Below, in pieces: positions 1 through 8,468 of a stretch of DNA of 64,000 nt (positions are counted from its first letter, which is position 1; every line of letters starts with the position of its first letter). The position numbers and the translations under genes were made by a program. Location: NCBI RefSeq assembly GCF_900105905.1, contig NZ_FNSV01000005.1:2976001-3040000 (forward strand), read 5' to 3'. The notes under the pieces are model-generated. The model was given only the letters and a program-made list of their open reading frames with translations, had not been told where the DNA came from and searched no databases. This DNA is from Rhodococcus koreensis. GTDB taxonomy: Bacteria > Actinomycetota > Actinomycetes > Mycobacteriales > Mycobacteriaceae.

Positions 1-708
1 CGGGCCTTCGCCCGATTACGCGATCCCTTCTCCTTCCTGGCCAGCACATGCCGTCGCCAGCCGCTCACGATCCCTACGCTCATGGCGCGGGTTGGTGATC
101 TTCTCCCCCGTCGAGAGCGTGTACAGGCTGGTGATCCCGGCATCGAGCCCGACCACCCGATCGACCGGCTCGAGTTCGCTGATCGTGTCCTCGACGAGGA
201 TCGAGATGTGGTACTGACCACGAGCATTACGCGACACCGTCACCTGCGACGGCACCGCCCCCTCCGGTAGTGGCCTCGACCACCGAATATCCAACGGTTC
301 GGACTGCTTGGCCAACCGGACCTCCCCACCCCGGTAGGTGAAGCAGTTCGAGAAGTAGGTCGCCGACTCCTTCGACCGCCCCTTCCTCTTGAACTGCGGG
401 TAGCCGGCCTGCTTGCGCCAGAACCTCTCGAACGCACCCTGCAACTGCCGCAGCGACTCCTGCAACGGCCCCTTCGACGGCTCCGCCAACCACTCCGTCT
501 CAGCATCCCGCTTCCACCCGGTGAGCATCTTCGACGTATCGCTGTAGGTCACCCGTCGCTGCTCCTGCGACCACGCCCGCGACCGCTCGGCCAACGCCCG
601 GTTGTAGACATACCGGGTGCACCCGAACGTCCGAGCAAGCTGTTCCGCCTGCACCGCAGACGGATAGAAACGGTACTTGAACGCCCGCTTCACCACCCTC
701 CCCGCCAT
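1..708 (-). pseudogene. tnpB: tnpB, frameshifted copy, partial
   Basis: The reading frame starts at the ATG ending at 708 (MAGRVVKRAF) and follows the intact copy at 44272-45414 with roughly 90% amino-acid identity over about 220 residues, including the first RuvC motif VVGLDAG. Near positions 40-55 the copies differ by a net five bases (91 bases here against 96 there between matching flanks), which shifts the frame and gives an early stop at 16. The bases left of that point again match the intact gene. The RuvC glutamate, zinc ribbon and last aspartate would lie beyond the shift, so this copy should not make a working nuclease. A longer in-frame start (879) exists only because the frame runs into flanking DNA. 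Confidence 0.8.
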
Positions 709-800
709 AACCCAGACACTAGCCACACGGTCCGACAAACCAGATCGGCTATCCCGGCCCTGAAGGACCGGGTTTGCGCCGAAAGACTCACGAATCAACG
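1..800 (-). mobile_element. IS1341-type TnpB element, copy A, cut by window edge
   Basis: This stretch matches the element at about 44245-45508 over its whole visible length, including the tnpB coding region and the sequence upstream of it. The shared upstream end contains a short hairpin (arms at 753-757 and 768-772) that is also present in the other copy at 45459-45480, and similarity stops at about position 800. No TnpA transposase is seen, so this is the TnpB-only type of IS200/IS605-like element. The other end lies outside the window. The boundary is placed by comparing the two copies and is accurate to a few bases. Confidence 0.75.
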
Positions 801-879
801 GCCCGAAACGCCGACCACACCACAGGCATCGCCCACCCTGCCGGTCGACGGCGAGGGCGAGTCTGGCGGTGCGGTCCAC
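801..879 (-). pseudogene. HNH endonuclease remnant at the insertion site
   Basis: The frame leading into the element encodes RTARLALAVDRQGGRCLWCG followed by RRFGPL, which resembles the start of small actinobacterial HNH nucleases with a CxxC zinc pair. The usual DH and N/H residues are absent because the element interrupts the frame after GPL. A GTG at 879 could be the old start, but the frame stays open further upstream. Family assignment rests on this short segment only and is tentative. Confidence 0.35.
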
Positions 880-937
880 CAGTCGATCGTGACCGAATGA
901 CTCGGCCGGCGCCAGTGCTCGGCCGACACCGCTGTTG

Positions 938-2671
938 CTACACCGTCTCCTCCGACGTGCGCGTCGTGAACGGCAACACGAGGCGAGACGGGTGGTCGGC
1001 GTCCCGGTAGATCTTGTGGGTCACGGGGCGGCCGACCGGCAGGTGGAACGCATCCGGTGGTAGCAGCGCGTTGTGCTCGTCCGCCAGCGTTTCGGCGTTC
1101 GACAGTTCCACCACCAGACGATGCCCCGGCCGGAATGTCGCGGCGAAGGGGTAGAGGCGCAGCACATACTCCTCGATCGTCCCCGGCTCGACCGGCAGCG
1201 CGCGGGTGTGTGGGTGGTGCGGGTTGCCCTCGGTAGTGCGCTCGTCGAGTTCGCGGTGCGAGGCCTTGAGGTACCCGGAGGTGATCAGCTGGCGTTGACC
1301 GCTCGGTGCGTAATCCCACAGGCGCAGAATGAAATTGGAGTCAGGTTGGTCGATCTCCGCGAAGAGGTGCGCGGCTCCGGTGCCGATCAGTTCCGTGGGC
1401 TTCTCGAACGGCGCTGTCTCCCATTTCAGGATCTCGACCTTGTCGGTGACGGTCAGCGGCGCCTGATAAAAGCCGTCCGGGGCGGCGTACCGGGCGGCCA
1501 TCGGTTCGGGGTCGGTGGACAGCTTGCCGCGCGGTCGCAGGTACAGCGACCGGTACTCCACATCCTTCGGCGGCCACTGGTCACCGGTGACCCATTCGCG
1601 TGCGCCCTCGACGTGGACGGTGACCGCCGGCTCGTCCATCACACCGTTGTCGATGCCCTTGATCCAGTAGTCGTACCAGCGGAACATCTTGTCGTGTTCC
1701 TCGATGAACGGCCGCGACTGCATGGGTGGGTACGGGCCGATATCGAGTTTCTTCGGTCCCTGCAGCGCGTCGAACAGCGCGATCGTGCCGTCCACCGTCC
1801 AGCCGCGACCCTGATCGATCTGTAGATAGACGGGGATGTCGATGCTCGGGGCCAGCGTGATGGGGTTTCGTTCCTCGTACCACTCGCCGTCCAGGTCGTT
1901 CATCACGATGTCGAACCAGGCCTCGTGGTGATTCGGGTAGTTCAGCACGTGCACCAGGTTCGGCCAGGCGGCCACATCCGGATCCTCCAGGCGCGCCGCG
2001 ACGCGCTTCCTCAGCTCGTCCGGGGAGCACGTCTCGACCATGCGGGACGTGACGCTGTCGGTGAAGGCCCAGCCGGAGTCGCCTCCGCGGCCCTCGCGGG
2101 CGGCACGTGGCATGAACCACATGATGCCGCCGTGATAAGTGGTCTCGTAGAAGTCGAAATGACCGCCGCTGACGAAGATCGCTTTCAGGTGCGGCGGCCG
2201 CTCCGCGGCGGCGAGCACCTGCATCGACCCGAAGTAGGAGATGCCGATCATGCCGACGTTGCCGTCGCACCACGGCTGTTCGGCGACCCACTCGATGAAG
2301 TCGTACGCGTCCTGGCCCAGGGAGACGCCGCCGGCGTTGTAGTTGCCGATGTGCTCGCCCTCGGAGGCGCCGGAGCCGCGCAGATCGCCGATGACGTGGA
2401 CGTAGTCCTCTTCGACGACGCGGGCGATGTCGCCGGCTTCGATGCAGCCGTCCCACATCGGGGAGGGGCGACGCTGCGGCGGTGTGGTGAGGGCGAGTGC
2501 CTGCAGCTCTTTGCCGTACGGGCTCAGCGCCACCAGCGCCGGTCGTGGTGTGTCGTCTACGCCGTGGTAGGCGTCCGCTGCCAACTCGATGCCGTCTCGC
2601 ATCGGGACGCGGAGATCCTTGCGGATGTGGATGGTCTGTCCACCCGCGTCGAACGTCTGGAACTCGGCCAT
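938..2671 (-). CDS. CocE/NonD-family serine hydrolase (X-Pro dipeptidyl-peptidase S15 type)
   Basis: The 577-residue protein has the layout of CocE/NonD acyl hydrolases: an alpha/beta-hydrolase core with the nucleophile elbow GISYFG (Ser about 145), the preceding GDLRGSG loop and the C-terminal jelly-roll domain (roughly residues 370-577). Such enzymes cleave esters, amides or glutaryl side chains; the substrate cannot be read from sequence. No signal peptide is seen, so it should be cytoplasmic. The start is supported by AAAGGAG nine bases upstream. It is the last gene of the six-gene operon starting at 7732, 21 bases after the metallo-hydrolase gene. Confidence 0.88.
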   Translation of the reverse strand: MAEFQTFDAGGQTIHIRKDLRVPMRDGIELAADAYHGVDDTPRPALVALSPYGKELQALALTTPPQRRPSPMWDGCIEAGDIARVVEEDYVHVIGDLRGSGASEGEHIGNYNAGGVSLGQDAYDFIEWVAEQPWCDGNVGMIGISYFGSMQVLAAAERPPHLKAIFVSGGHFDFYETTYHGGIMWFMPRAAREGRGGDSGWAFTDSVTSRMVETCSPDELRKRVAARLEDPDVAAWPNLVHVLNYPNHHEAWFDIVMNDLDGEWYEERNPITLAPSIDIPVYLQIDQGRGWTVDGTIALFDALQGPKKLDIGPYPPMQSRPFIEEHDKMFRWYDYWIKGIDNGVMDEPAVTVHVEGAREWVTGDQWPPKDVEYRSLYLRPRGKLSTDPEPMAARYAAPDGFYQAPLTVTDKVEILKWETAPFEKPTELIGTGAAHLFAEIDQPDSNFILRLWDYAPSGQRQLITSGYLKASHRELDERTTEGNPHHPHTRALPVEPGTIEEYVLRLYPFAATFRPGHRLVVELSNAETLADEHNALLPPDAFHLPVGRPVTHKIYRDADHPSRLVLPFTTRTSEETV

Positions 2672-2692
2672 GGGGCGCGACTCCTTTCTGTG

Positions 2693-3634
2693 TCAGACTT
2701 TCTGGGTGTACTGCGTGCGGTAGCCGTGCAGCGTCGTGAAGAACGGGGACGGTTCGAGGGTGGGATCGCCGTCGTAGCCGAGGTCCTCGGCCACCGGGGT
2801 GAACGGCGAATACGGCGAGTCGATCTCGCGTAGGCCCCCGCACAGGCACCGATGGGCTGCGCCGCGGACGTCGCCTTCGATGTCGAGGCTTTCGTGGAGC
2901 GCTTCGGCGGCCTGGTCCCGGTCGAGTTCGACGCCGTAGGCGACCCCGTCCGCCCGCCGGTAGGGATGCCCGAGGTACAGGTGGTTCGGGCGGATCTCGT
3001 CCCGCAGGTACTCCAGGCTCGACCGGTAGGCATCCGAATTCTCGTAGCCGGGGAATCCATTGGCCGCTCCGTGGACCTGGACGGCGTCACCGACGAACAC
3101 GGAGTTCCGACCGTCCACGACGTAGGCCACCGATCCCGGTGTGTGGCCGGGGATGGAATGCACCGAGACGGTGACACCTCCTCCGAGCGACAGGGTCTCG
3201 CCGCCGCGGACCAGCATCGTCGGTTCCATCTCACCGGAGATCACCGCTTGCGTCGCCGCGATCTGCTTCGCCTCACCGTCGGGGTCGTGCAGGTACTGCC
3301 CACGCACCGACAGGTACTCGTCGACGTGCGCCTGCCGTGAGCGCAGCAGGTGCGCGTCGGCCTCGTGGATGACGACCTGGGCGCGCCTTCCGGTGAGTTC
3401 CCACAGCGCGTGCGCCCCGCCGATATGGTCGATGTGGCCGTGGGTCAACAGGATCCATCGGACGTCCTCGATACGGCGTCCGAGGGCCTCGAGGGCGGGC
3501 GCCATGCCCTCGGTGGGCGACGTCGCGATGCCGGTGTCGACGATCGCCGGCTCCGGAGCATCGATGTAGAAGCTGTACAGCCCGAACCGGCCCCAGGGTG
3601 AGACGAGCGGGTGGATGGTCCCGTCCTTCGCCAC
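2693..3634 (-). CDS. MBL-fold metallo-hydrolase
   Basis: A 313-residue metallo-beta-lactamase-fold hydrolase. The dinuclear zinc motif HGHIDHIGG (His65, His67, Asp69, His70) is complete, and later ligands appear in PGHTPGS, FVGDAVQVHG and LYLGHP. The family includes lactonases, glyoxalase II and aryl-sulfatase-like enzymes, so a ring-opening or thioester/ester cleavage role is possible but not shown. Translation starts at GTG 3634, directly after the stop of the upstream esterase gene (one base between), with GGGGGAG overlapping that stop as ribosome-binding site, so the two genes are probably translationally coupled. Confidence 0.88.
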   Translation of the reverse strand: MAKDGTIHPLVSPWGRFGLYSFYIDAPEPAIVDTGIATSPTEGMAPALEALGRRIEDVRWILLTHGHIDHIGGAHALWELTGRRAQVVIHEADAHLLRSRQAHVDEYLSVRGQYLHDPDGEAKQIAATQAVISGEMEPTMLVRGGETLSLGGGVTVSVHSIPGHTPGSVAYVVDGRNSVFVGDAVQVHGAANGFPGYENSDAYRSSLEYLRDEIRPNHLYLGHPYRRADGVAYGVELDRDQAAEALHESLDIEGDVRGAAHRCLCGGLREIDSPYSPFTPVAEDLGYDGDPTLEPSPFFTTLHGYRTQYTQKV

Positions 3635-3635
3635 G

Positions 3636-4562
3636 TCACTCCCCCGGCCGCGTCAGGAACTCGGCCGTCTCCTCGAAGGCCCGGTGGAACTCGGAGATCC
3701 ACGAGAAGTTTTGGACGAAGCCGTGATTGGCGCCGGCGTAGCGACTGACCGTGGCCTTCACCCCGGCCTCGTTCAGACGCGCGCCGTAGAGCTCGCCCTC
3801 GTCGCGCATCGGGTCGAACTCGGCGGTGACGATCAGGGCCGGCGGCAGGCCGGTGAGGTCGCCGCGTTTGATGGGCGAGACGCGCGGGTCGGCGGGGTCG
3901 GCGCCGCTGTCGAAATAGAACGCGTTGAAGGGTGTCAACCCGGCCGTCTCCACACCGTAGCCTTCGGCATTCTCCCGGAGGGAGTCGTAGCGGTCGACGT
4001 CGAAGTCCAGGTCCAAGGACGGATAGAACAGCACCTGATGCGTGATGCGGTCGAACCCCTCGTCGTGGGCCGTTGCGGCGACGGCCGCGACGAAGGTACC
4101 GCCGGAGCTGTCGCCCGCGATCGCAAGGGTATCGCCGTCCCAGCCGAGGCTCTCGCCCAGCTCCACGACCCAGCGGACCACCGCATCGCAATCGTCCAGT
4201 CCGGCCGGGAATTTCGCCTCGGGTGCGCGCCGGTAGCCGACGGAGATGACCTTCAGTCCGGTTTCGACGGCCAGGTTCCGGGCGACGTGGTCGTGGGTGT
4301 CGAGGCTTCCGAGGAAGAACGCGCCGCCGTGGAAGTAGACGAGCAATCCGAACGCGTCGGCCTCGACCGGGGTGTAGATGCGGATCGGCACCTCACCCAC
4401 GCGCGTGTGTGCAGACGTGTCCTCGACGGTGTGCAGGGGCAGGCGCTCGTCGATCGGAGCGACCTGCGACTCTTCGATCGCGCGCAGGACGGCCGGGTCG
4501 AGCGAGTCCGGCGGAGCCGGCAGTGTGCTGAGGACGTCGGCGATGGCGGGGTGAAGGGTCAT
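3636..4562 (-). CDS. Alpha/beta hydrolase, hormone-sensitive-lipase family
   Basis: The 308-residue protein carries the HSL-family oxyanion motif HGG (residues 78-80), the nucleophile motif GDSSG (Ser about 152), an acidic residue in EFDPMRDEG and the catalytic histidine in GANHGFV. These define a short-chain carboxylesterase or lipase, probably cytoplasmic. It lies four bases after the FAD monooxygenase gene and one base before the metallo-hydrolase gene, so all three are expected on one transcript. With two other hydrolases in the operon, it probably cleaves an ester made or exposed by the monooxygenase; this is inference. Confidence 0.88.
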   Translation of the reverse strand: MTLHPAIADVLSTLPAPPDSLDPAVLRAIEESQVAPIDERLPLHTVEDTSAHTRVGEVPIRIYTPVEADAFGLLVYFHGGAFFLGSLDTHDHVARNLAVETGLKVISVGYRRAPEAKFPAGLDDCDAVVRWVVELGESLGWDGDTLAIAGDSSGGTFVAAVAATAHDEGFDRITHQVLFYPSLDLDFDVDRYDSLRENAEGYGVETAGLTPFNAFYFDSGADPADPRVSPIKRGDLTGLPPALIVTAEFDPMRDEGELYGARLNEAGVKATVSRYAGANHGFVQNFSWISEFHRAFEETAEFLTRPGE

Positions 4563-4566
4563 CGTG

Positions 4567-5688
4567 TCACGCCTGCGCCCGAGCGGTGGGCTTCTGCCCC
4601 GGGAAGACGTCGTCGACCTCGTCCTCGGTCCAGCCCTGACGGGAGATCCGCTGCAGTTCGTCGGTGACCGGTTTGCGGGTGGCCTGGTAGAGCGCCAATG
4701 CCCCGGCGACGGTGTCGGCGTCCCGCAGGGCGTCGGCGAGTGCGCCGGCGTCGAGGATCGCCGAGTTCGCGCCCTGACCCTGGTGGTGCAGCATCGAGTG
4801 GGCGGCGTCGCCGACGAGGACCGCCGAATCGGAATGCCACGTGTCGACCGGGTCGATGTCGTACACGCCGCGGGTGTTGACGATGCTCATGTCGAGGTCG
4901 CGAGTGATGTCGACGATCCTCGGGTCGAAGCCGTCGACGGTGGCGAGCATGTCGTCCTTGGATACCTGTGGCGCCCAGTTGCTGTCGGGGCACAGGGCGG
5001 TGATGTCGAAGGAGACCTGGCTGCGGTGGCGCAGGGGCAGCAGATACACCTTGGTGCCCTTGCCGATGTACATGCGTAGGTTGTCGTCGACGACCATGCC
5101 GTGGGCGTCGGCGACATCGATGACGGCGCGGTAGGCCCGCTCGCCGGAGAACACCGGTTCGTTGTCGCTGAAGAGTTGTCGGCGCACCACGGATTTGATG
5201 CCGTCGGCACCGACGACCAGATCCGCTTCGACGGTCGTGCCGTTCGTGAAGGTGAGCAGGGAACGCTCGCCGCGGTCCTCGACGGTGGCGAGTTTGTGGC
5301 CGAGCTCGACCATGCCGCCGGGCAGGACACCCACGAGGGCCTCGATGAAGTCACCGCGGTGGATCAGGTGAGTGTGGGTTTTGACGGTGTACTCGTCCAT
5401 ACCCGGCCACGATTCCTTCATGATCGGTTCGCCCGTGGCGGTGAGGATCTCGAAGTAGTCGCTCGGTGAGCTGACCTTCGCAATCGCGTCGAAGATGCCC
5501 CACTGGCGGAAGCGGTCCATGGTGGAGGGGCGCAGGCCGATGCCGGCGCCGACCTCACGGATTTCGGTGGCCTGCTCGTACACGGTGACGTCGGCGCCGA
5601 GCAGGCTGAGGGCCTTGGCGGATGCGGCGCCGGCGTACCCGGCGCCGATGACGGCGACGGTCAGATTCTTCAGATGCGTGCTCTGCAT
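4567..5688 (-). CDS. FAD-dependent aromatic-type monooxygenase (group A flavoprotein)
   Basis: The 373-residue protein shows the three motifs of single-component flavin hydroxylases: the N-terminal dinucleotide fold GAGYAG (15-20), the DG motif in VVGADGIKS and the GD motif in VLVGDAAHSM. Relatives hydroxylate salicylate, 3-hydroxybenzoate or hydroxynicotinate with NAD(P)H and oxygen; others act on non-aromatic substrates. No ring-cleavage dioxygenase is nearby, which argues against a simple aromatic pathway. It follows the phosphotriesterase-family gene by 51 bases and precedes the esterase gene by four. Confidence 0.88.
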   Translation of the reverse strand: MQSTHLKNLTVAVIGAGYAGAASAKALSLLGADVTVYEQATEIREVGAGIGLRPSTMDRFRQWGIFDAIAKVSSPSDYFEILTATGEPIMKESWPGMDEYTVKTHTHLIHRGDFIEALVGVLPGGMVELGHKLATVEDRGERSLLTFTNGTTVEADLVVGADGIKSVVRRQLFSDNEPVFSGERAYRAVIDVADAHGMVVDDNLRMYIGKGTKVYLLPLRHRSQVSFDITALCPDSNWAPQVSKDDMLATVDGFDPRIVDITRDLDMSIVNTRGVYDIDPVDTWHSDSAVLVGDAAHSMLHHQGQGANSAILDAGALADALRDADTVAGALALYQATRKPVTDELQRISRQGWTEDEVDDVFPGQKPTARAQA

Positions 5689-5739
5689 GGTGGTGTCTCT
5701 CTGGGTGGGCGCACCGGTGCGCCGAAGGTTCGAGGTGGG

Positions 5740-6693
5740 TCAGGTCTGGATGGTCAGGAAGTCGGCCGGGTTCTCGACGAAGAGCGTGGTGATGGTCGCC
5801 TCGTCCAGACCTGCTTCGCGCAGATCCGGGATGAGGTCCTCGAACAGGTAGTTGCAGGTGTGACCCTTGACTCCGGGCCAACCGAGTGGGCTGCAGTTGG
5901 CGTCGACGCCGGCGAGCGCCTGATCGAGGTGACCGGCGGCGAGGAACCCGAGGAAGTGGTCGAGGCGTTCCTTGCGCGGGCGGGCCCAGAACGGCGGGTC
6001 CTCGAGTTCGGTTTCGTAGCCGAAGGTGTCGAAGCCGACGCGGCCGCCCTGTTCGGCGATCCACCGGTCGCGTGTCTTCGAAGCGTTGACTCCGTCGTCG
6101 GCATGCCCGAACAGCACGCGGTGCAGCGGGAGTCCTTCTTCGGTGAAGATCGCGATGGCGTTCTCGGCGTCGATGGCCAGGTGGGTCAGGATCGGTACGC
6201 CGGTCTCGAGTGCGGCGCGAGCCGCGGCCCGGTAGATGCGCTTGTCGAGGTCGGTCATCTTGCCGCCGCGGCTGACGCCGACCTTGATGACTCCGGCGCG
6301 GCTGCCGGTGTTGCCGATGCCGACGGTGATCTCGTGGACGAACTGCTTGGTCAGGTAGTCGACACTCGCGCGTTCGAAGAAGGGCAGGGCGGTGTCGCCG
6401 CCGACGAAGCCGGTGCAGGCGACGATGTGGACGCCCGTCTTGGCGGACAGCGACTTGTAGTAGTCGATGTCACGGCCGTTGCAGATTCCGGTGACGTCGA
6501 CGAAAGTCCCGCCCCCGTACTCGTGGAACTTGCGCAGTTTCGGTACGGTCTCCTGGTACCGCTCCTCGGGGGTCTTCCACCACCTCGTATCCAGCTCGGA
6601 GCCGGGCATGCCGTATCCGATGTGCTCGTGGACGGCGACGATGCCCAACTCTTCGGTCGGGATCGATCCCAGGACGGTGTTCACTCTTGACAC
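5740..6693 (-). CDS. Phosphotriesterase-family metal-dependent hydrolase
   Basis: From the GTG at 6693 (AAGGGGA ribosome-binding site nine bases upstream) the product has 317 residues and all the ligands of the phosphotriesterase/lactonase amidohydrolase fold: HEH at 22-24, Lys about 137 in VIKVGV (the carboxylated bridge), His171 in LTHLA, His197 in GHADDG and Asp264 in GVDANCSP. Most bacterial members are lactonases rather than organophosphate hydrolases. The frame stays open upstream to 6930, but that part overlaps the preceding gene and lacks family similarity. It sits 52 bases after a degenerate paralogue. Confidence 0.88.
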   Translation of the reverse strand: MSRVNTVLGSIPTEELGIVAVHEHIGYGMPGSELDTRWWKTPEERYQETVPKLRKFHEYGGGTFVDVTGICNGRDIDYYKSLSAKTGVHIVACTGFVGGDTALPFFERASVDYLTKQFVHEITVGIGNTGSRAGVIKVGVSRGGKMTDLDKRIYRAAARAALETGVPILTHLAIDAENAIAIFTEEGLPLHRVLFGHADDGVNASKTRDRWIAEQGGRVGFDTFGYETELEDPPFWARPRKERLDHFLGFLAAGHLDQALAGVDANCSPLGWPGVKGHTCNYLFEDLIPDLREAGLDEATITTLFVENPADFLTIQT

Positions 6694-6745
6694 AGGCAGT
6701 TCCCCTTCGGGAAGGACGATTCTTCGATGATGTGGGGTCGGGTGC

Positions 6746-7732
6746 TCAGCGCACCGACAGCAGGTCGCGGGGGTTGTCTGCGAGCATGCGCCGGATGTCG
6801 GTGACGCCGAGTCCCTGCGCGGTGAGGCGCGGCACGAAAGTCGACAGGATGTAGCTGAACGGCAGATCGAGACCCGGCTCTCCCAGCGACACACCGGTGG
6901 CGTTGCTCGACAGGAGGATTCGGTCGCCATGACCGGCGTCGACCAGTTCGCGGATCAGGGTGGCGCGCTCGGCGTCGGTGACGTGTATGCCGCCGTCCGC
7001 ACCCACGTGGTCGAGGGCGACGTAGGCTCCGCGGCGGGCGATCTCGAGCGGCGCGCCGGCGTCGACCGCATCCCTGCGGTCGAGTCCGCCGACGACGACG
7101 CGGTCGGCCTGCAGGCCCTCGCCCACAACGATCCCGAGGTCGTGCACCGCGTCCTTACCGAAGCGGAGAGAGACCGGTACGCCGGTGTCGCGGGCGGTTC
7201 GGGCCGCGGCACGGACGAGGTTTTCCTCGGTGGCGGTCATGCCGTCGGGATTCGCGGCGGTAGCCACCAGGCCTGCGGCACCCCGGCGTTCCACCCGGGG
7301 AACCACCATGCCCTCGGCGATCTCCCTGGTGAAGAGGTCGGCGAATTTGTCTGCCGGCCACGGCGTCGGCGGATTGGTCTGCGGCGTCAGGAAGTATCCG
7401 CCGAGCATTTCCTCGGGTCCCATGCCCGTCGACGCGACGATGTGCACTCCGGTCGTGCGTGAAAGCGCTTCGTAGAGCTTGACATCGCGGCCGTGGAACA
7501 TGCCGGTGCTGTCGACGATCGTCCGCCCGCCGTGGTCCCGGAATTCGGTGAGCTTCCCCACCAGCACCTCGAAGGTCTCGGCGCGGTCCGGGGTGATGTC
7601 GAATGCGTGCTCCGCGCCCGGGACCACGGACAGCAGCGCTTCGTGAACCGAGACGACCCCCAGTTCGTCGGCGGGAACTGGGCCGAGAACGGTGTGGACG
7701 GTGTTTCTCTCGGCGGTCTGGGAGCCCTTCAT
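6746..7732 (-). CDS. Phosphotriesterase-family pseudoenzyme (metal ligands lost)
   Basis: The 328-residue protein aligns end to end with its neighbour at 5740-6693 (shared NTVxxVLGxxPxxELGxVxVHE start and STGMFHGRDVKLYEALS against VTGICNGRDIDYYKSLS), yet the catalytic positions are replaced: HEH becomes HEA, the bridging lysine region reads GLVATAAN, LTH becomes LRF, GHADD becomes GGLDRRD and the final aspartate region reads SSNATG. It can hardly bind the usual binuclear metal centre. The frame is clean and the gene is first in the operon, so it is probably expressed and structural or regulatory rather than decaying. ATG 7732 is preferred over GTG 7738 because AAGGAA is correctly spaced for it. 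Confidence 0.8.
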   Translation of the reverse strand: MKGSQTAERNTVHTVLGPVPADELGVVSVHEALLSVVPGAEHAFDITPDRAETFEVLVGKLTEFRDHGGRTIVDSTGMFHGRDVKLYEALSRTTGVHIVASTGMGPEEMLGGYFLTPQTNPPTPWPADKFADLFTREIAEGMVVPRVERRGAAGLVATAANPDGMTATEENLVRAAARTARDTGVPVSLRFGKDAVHDLGIVVGEGLQADRVVVGGLDRRDAVDAGAPLEIARRGAYVALDHVGADGGIHVTDAERATLIRELVDAGHGDRILLSSNATGVSLGEPGLDLPFSYILSTFVPRLTAQGLGVTDIRRMLADNPRDLLSVR

Positions 7733-7880
7733 CGGCACTTCCTTTCGTCAACGTCATGTGCGCATGACGTGGTACTCACCACAGTAGCCACTCACATTAC
7801 AAAGCGTCAAGTGAATTGCTTACCAGTTGGGTGAATGGGCTACCTGATTCGTGGGTGGACTGCGGCTACAATCTGAGGTC
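7733..7880. promoter_or_regulatory. Divergent promoter region of the six-gene operon and TetR gene
   Basis: This 148-base region separates the operon start from the TetR start and is more A/T-rich than its surroundings. It should hold both promoters and the TetR operator. Short, imperfect symmetry is visible around 7803-7821 (AAGC at the left edge, GCTT at the right, TCA and TGA inside), but no strong palindrome stands out. Function is inferred from gene arrangement. Confidence 0.4.
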
Positions 7881-8468
7881 ATGTCGCTCCGCGCCGCACA
7901 GAAGCAAATGACCTACGACCTTTTCCTCGCCAAAGGGCTCGAGCTGTTCGGTACGAAGGGCTATGTCGCAACCACGATCGATGACATAGCCAGCGCCGCG
8001 GGATCGACCCGGACGACCTTCTACCTGCACTTCTCGTCCAAGGCCGACGTGATGAGCGCGCTGCTGACGAAGGTCGACGCACTACTCACCGCTGCCGACG
8101 ACCCCACGCTCACCGCGGTGGTGGCCTCGGGCTCGCGTGACCAGATCCAGGAGTGGCTGGACCGCAAGTTCTCACAGTGGGACGAGATCAAGCCCTATCT
8201 CACCGCGTCCTACCAGGCAGCCCAGGAGCCGGACGTCGCAGCCAAGACCGAGCAGTGGTTCGAGTCCGCCGTCGGCGACATGACGGCGGGACTGGACCAG
8301 GCCAAGCGGTTCCCTCCCGGTCGGCGCCGGATTCGCTGCGTGCTCGCGTTTGGTCAGCTGGAGTACCTCTCGCGCCGCTACTTCGCGGTCGGCTGGCAGA
8401 CTCCCCGCGAGGCGTGCCTCGACGAACTCACCGACTCCTGGTGCCACCTACTTGCGTCGGACGACTAG
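7881..8468 (+). CDS. TetR-family transcriptional regulator
   Basis: The 195-residue protein has a standard N-terminal TetR helix-turn-helix (about residues 12-58: LFGTKGYVATTIDDIASAAG then TTFYLHF) and an all-helical ligand domain. It is divergent from the six-gene hydrolase/monooxygenase operon and is the obvious local repressor. The start is taken at ATG 7881, where the conserved N-terminus begins; GTG 7851 would add ten residues. Its 3' end overlaps the LysR remnant by four bases on the opposite strand. Confidence 0.87.
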   Translation: MSLRAAQKQMTYDLFLAKGLELFGTKGYVATTIDDIASAAGSTRTTFYLHFSSKADVMSALLTKVDALLTAADDPTLTAVVASGSRDQIQEWLDRKFSQWDEIKPYLTASYQAAQEPDVAAKTEQWFESAVGDMTAGLDQAKRFPPGRRRIRCVLAFGQLEYLSRRYFAVGWQTPREACLDELTDSWCHLLASDD

